NCBI GenBank assembly: GCA_015222065.1
Contig: JADFUQ010000532.1
Coordinates: forward strand, 1-5,361
DNA length: 5,361 nt
DNA from: Bacteroidota bacterium
GTDB lineage: Bacteria; Bacteroidota; Bacteroidia; Bacteroidales; VadinHA17
Direction of reading: 5' to 3'
In this document: positions 4,139-5,361 of the stretch, piece by piece
How the letters are laid out: the number at the start of each line of letters is the position of its first letter
Numbering within the stretch: position 1 is the first letter of the stretch
Program-made: the position numbers and the translations under genes
Notes under the pieces: generated by a model
What the model saw: only the letters and a program-made list of their open reading frames with translations
What the model was told of the DNA's origin: nothing
Databases searched by the model: none

Positions 4139-5361
4139 TTAATTGTTTTTAGCTATTCCTGAAAACAGGTAAAAAGCAGGTATGCCAACTACAACAATAC
4201 CAATGGCAATGGAAGACTCAACCGGTCGTTCAAAGAATGCCAGCAGGAGTATGACAATGGCGATAAATATATATAAGCCCGGGACATACGGATAGCCTGG
4301 CATTTTAATTTTACTTTTACCCGTAGATCTTAATTTGAAAACACCTGTTACAGCTATTATGGGAAATATTCCCAGTGAGAAACCCATAAAGGTCAATATC
4401 TGGTCGAATGTTCCCGACATGACCATAATAATTGCAATAACTGATTGTATTATTATTGACAGGTAGGGGGCGTGTGTCCTGTGGTGAACTTTAGAGGCAA
4501 ACCTGAAAAAGTGACCCCTTTTCGCCATGGCAAAATAGACCCTGGGTCCGAGGATTATAAAAGCACTGATAGATGAGAAAAGAGCAAAGGAAACAAGTAA
4601 TGAAAATATTTGCTCCCAGGTCTTGCCAAATAAATTACCAACTGCAAGTCCGCCTACAGATATCACTCCTTTCATCTCATCCGGAGGAATTGCATAAACA
4701 AACAGGATGTTTAAAGCAACATACAATACCATCACCAGAGCTGTACCTAATAACAAAGAATAAGGAATGTTTTTTACCGGGTTACGGATCTCTGACCCGA
4801 TGTAGGTGGATGCATTCCAGCCGCTATAGGCAAAGGTTATCCACAGAAAAGACAGCCCGATGGTCTTCCACCCTCCGAAATCGAATGAATATTCCAAATC
4901 CTGAACTATATGACCAATATCTCCCTTCCCAAACAAAAATCCAATAATTAACAAGCCGGCTAGTAAAACAACTTTGTACATGGTCAGGCCGTTTTGGACT
5001 GCAGCCCCAAATTTAATACCCCTGAGATGAACCAGGGTGAACAATAAGATAACCAGTGCAGATAATATTCTCTTAATGAGTTGCGGATCAGGAATGCCTA
5101 TGGCTTCTCCCCATAAGATGACCTGTGGAGCAGCACGTACAAAATATTCACTGAATCCTATTGAAGCTGCTGCAATTGGTGCCGAGAACCCGACAATAAA
5201 TGAAACCCATCCACTCAGAAAACCAGCCAAAGGATGGAACAATTTTGAAAGAAAAATATACTCACCACCGGCACTGGGGTATGCTGCTCCAAGTTCACCA
5301 TAGCACATTGCCCCCAACAATGCCATTATTCCTCCGGCTACCCATAGCATTATCATTATCA
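4139..5361 (-). CDS. APC-superfamily amino acid permease, LAT-like (N-terminus outside window)
   Basis: An inner-membrane secondary transporter for amino acids. The frame is still open at the right edge. The first visible Met (5356) is followed by WVAGGIMALLGAMCYGEL, which corresponds to the second helix of the family, so helix 1 with its substrate-binding glycine motif lies outside. About 407 residues are visible, covering roughly helices 2-12. Family features, numbered from that Met: YGEL at 19-22 and PSAGGEY at 27-33 after helix 2, QNGLTMYK at 121-128 before helix 5, and FAYSGWNASTYIGSEI at 175-190 followed by RNPVKNIP, a strong marker of the LAT-type branch. The closest characterised bacterial relative I would expect is the Bacillus Ser/Thr exchanger SteT, but substrate cannot be read from sequence. 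The final residues GIAKNN are followed by the stop, with an unknown membrane-protein gene close downstream. Confidence 0.9.
   Translation of the reverse strand, partial: IMIMLWVAGGIMALLGAMCYGELGAAYPSAGGEYIFLSKLFHPLAGFLSGWVSFIVGFSAPIAAASIGFSEYFVRAAPQVILWGEAIGIPDPQLIKRILSALVILLFTLVHLRGIKFGAAVQNGLTMYKVVLLAGLLIIGFLFGKGDIGHIVQDLEYSFDFGGWKTIGLSFLWITFAYSGWNASTYIGSEIRNPVKNIPYSLLLGTALVMVLYVALNILFVYAIPPDEMKGVISVGGLAVGNLFGKTWEQIFSLLVSFALFSSISAFIILGPRVYFAMAKRGHFFRFASKVHHRTHAPYLSIIIQSVIAIIMVMSGTFDQILTFMGFSLGIFPIIAVTGVFKLRSTGKSKIKMPGYPYVPGLYIFIAIVILLLAFFERPVESSIAIGIVVVGIPAFYLFSGIAKNN

Noticed and set aside
1..5361. Search for tRNA, rRNA, riboswitch, integrase, toxin-antitoxin or defence genes
   Set aside because: None could be supported on either strand. 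All credible coding frames are the six listed.

Overview
The window reads as a chromosomal segment of a Bacteroidota bacterium, most likely an uncultured Bacteroidales-like lineage. The grounds are an AT-rich composition, A/T-rich leaders without a Shine-Dalgarno motif in front of every visible start, a SufE plus DUF59/SufT pair of the kind that ends suf operons in this phylum, a short QueG, and several intergenic repeat types that I associate with environmental Bacteroidota. The taxonomic call is inference; there is no rRNA or other marker here.

Layout. The left half (1-2050) is on the plus strand: the 3' part of a sufE-type gene cut by the window edge, a DUF59/SufT-type Fe-S assembly gene, and queG (epoxyqueuosine reductase, carrying two [4Fe-4S] clusters). 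The right half (2308-5361) is on the minus strand. In transcription order it holds an APC-superfamily amino acid permease cut by the right edge, a polytopic membrane protein of unknown function close behind it, and a small DUF2752 membrane protein. The two blocks converge on 2051-2307, which holds a hairpin repeat followed by a T-tract and could terminate transcription.

How the genes fit together. The two suf-type genes are probably the end of a suf operon whose main genes (sufB, sufC, sufD, sufS) would lie left of the window. QueG makes the last step of queuosine for tRNA wobble position 34 and needs Fe-S clusters, so it is a plausible client of that machinery. The permease and the unknown membrane protein are close enough to share a transcript. 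DUF2752 is separated from them by 404 bases without a gene.

The most unusual aspect is not a gene. Nearly every sizeable intergenic gap is filled with short degenerate repeats: GTAAC, CATCAC, TTGAAC and GGAATAAT tracts, a CCGC-type hairpin, a hairpin whose spurious translation contains EERSDEAI, an AACCTT palindrome and a small GCCTGCCC hairpin. One small hairpin appears to have inserted inside another repeat. One tract supplies the stop codon of sufE and another gives queG a false upstream start. I see no defence system, mobile gene, CRISPR array, RNA gene or evident new multi-gene system.
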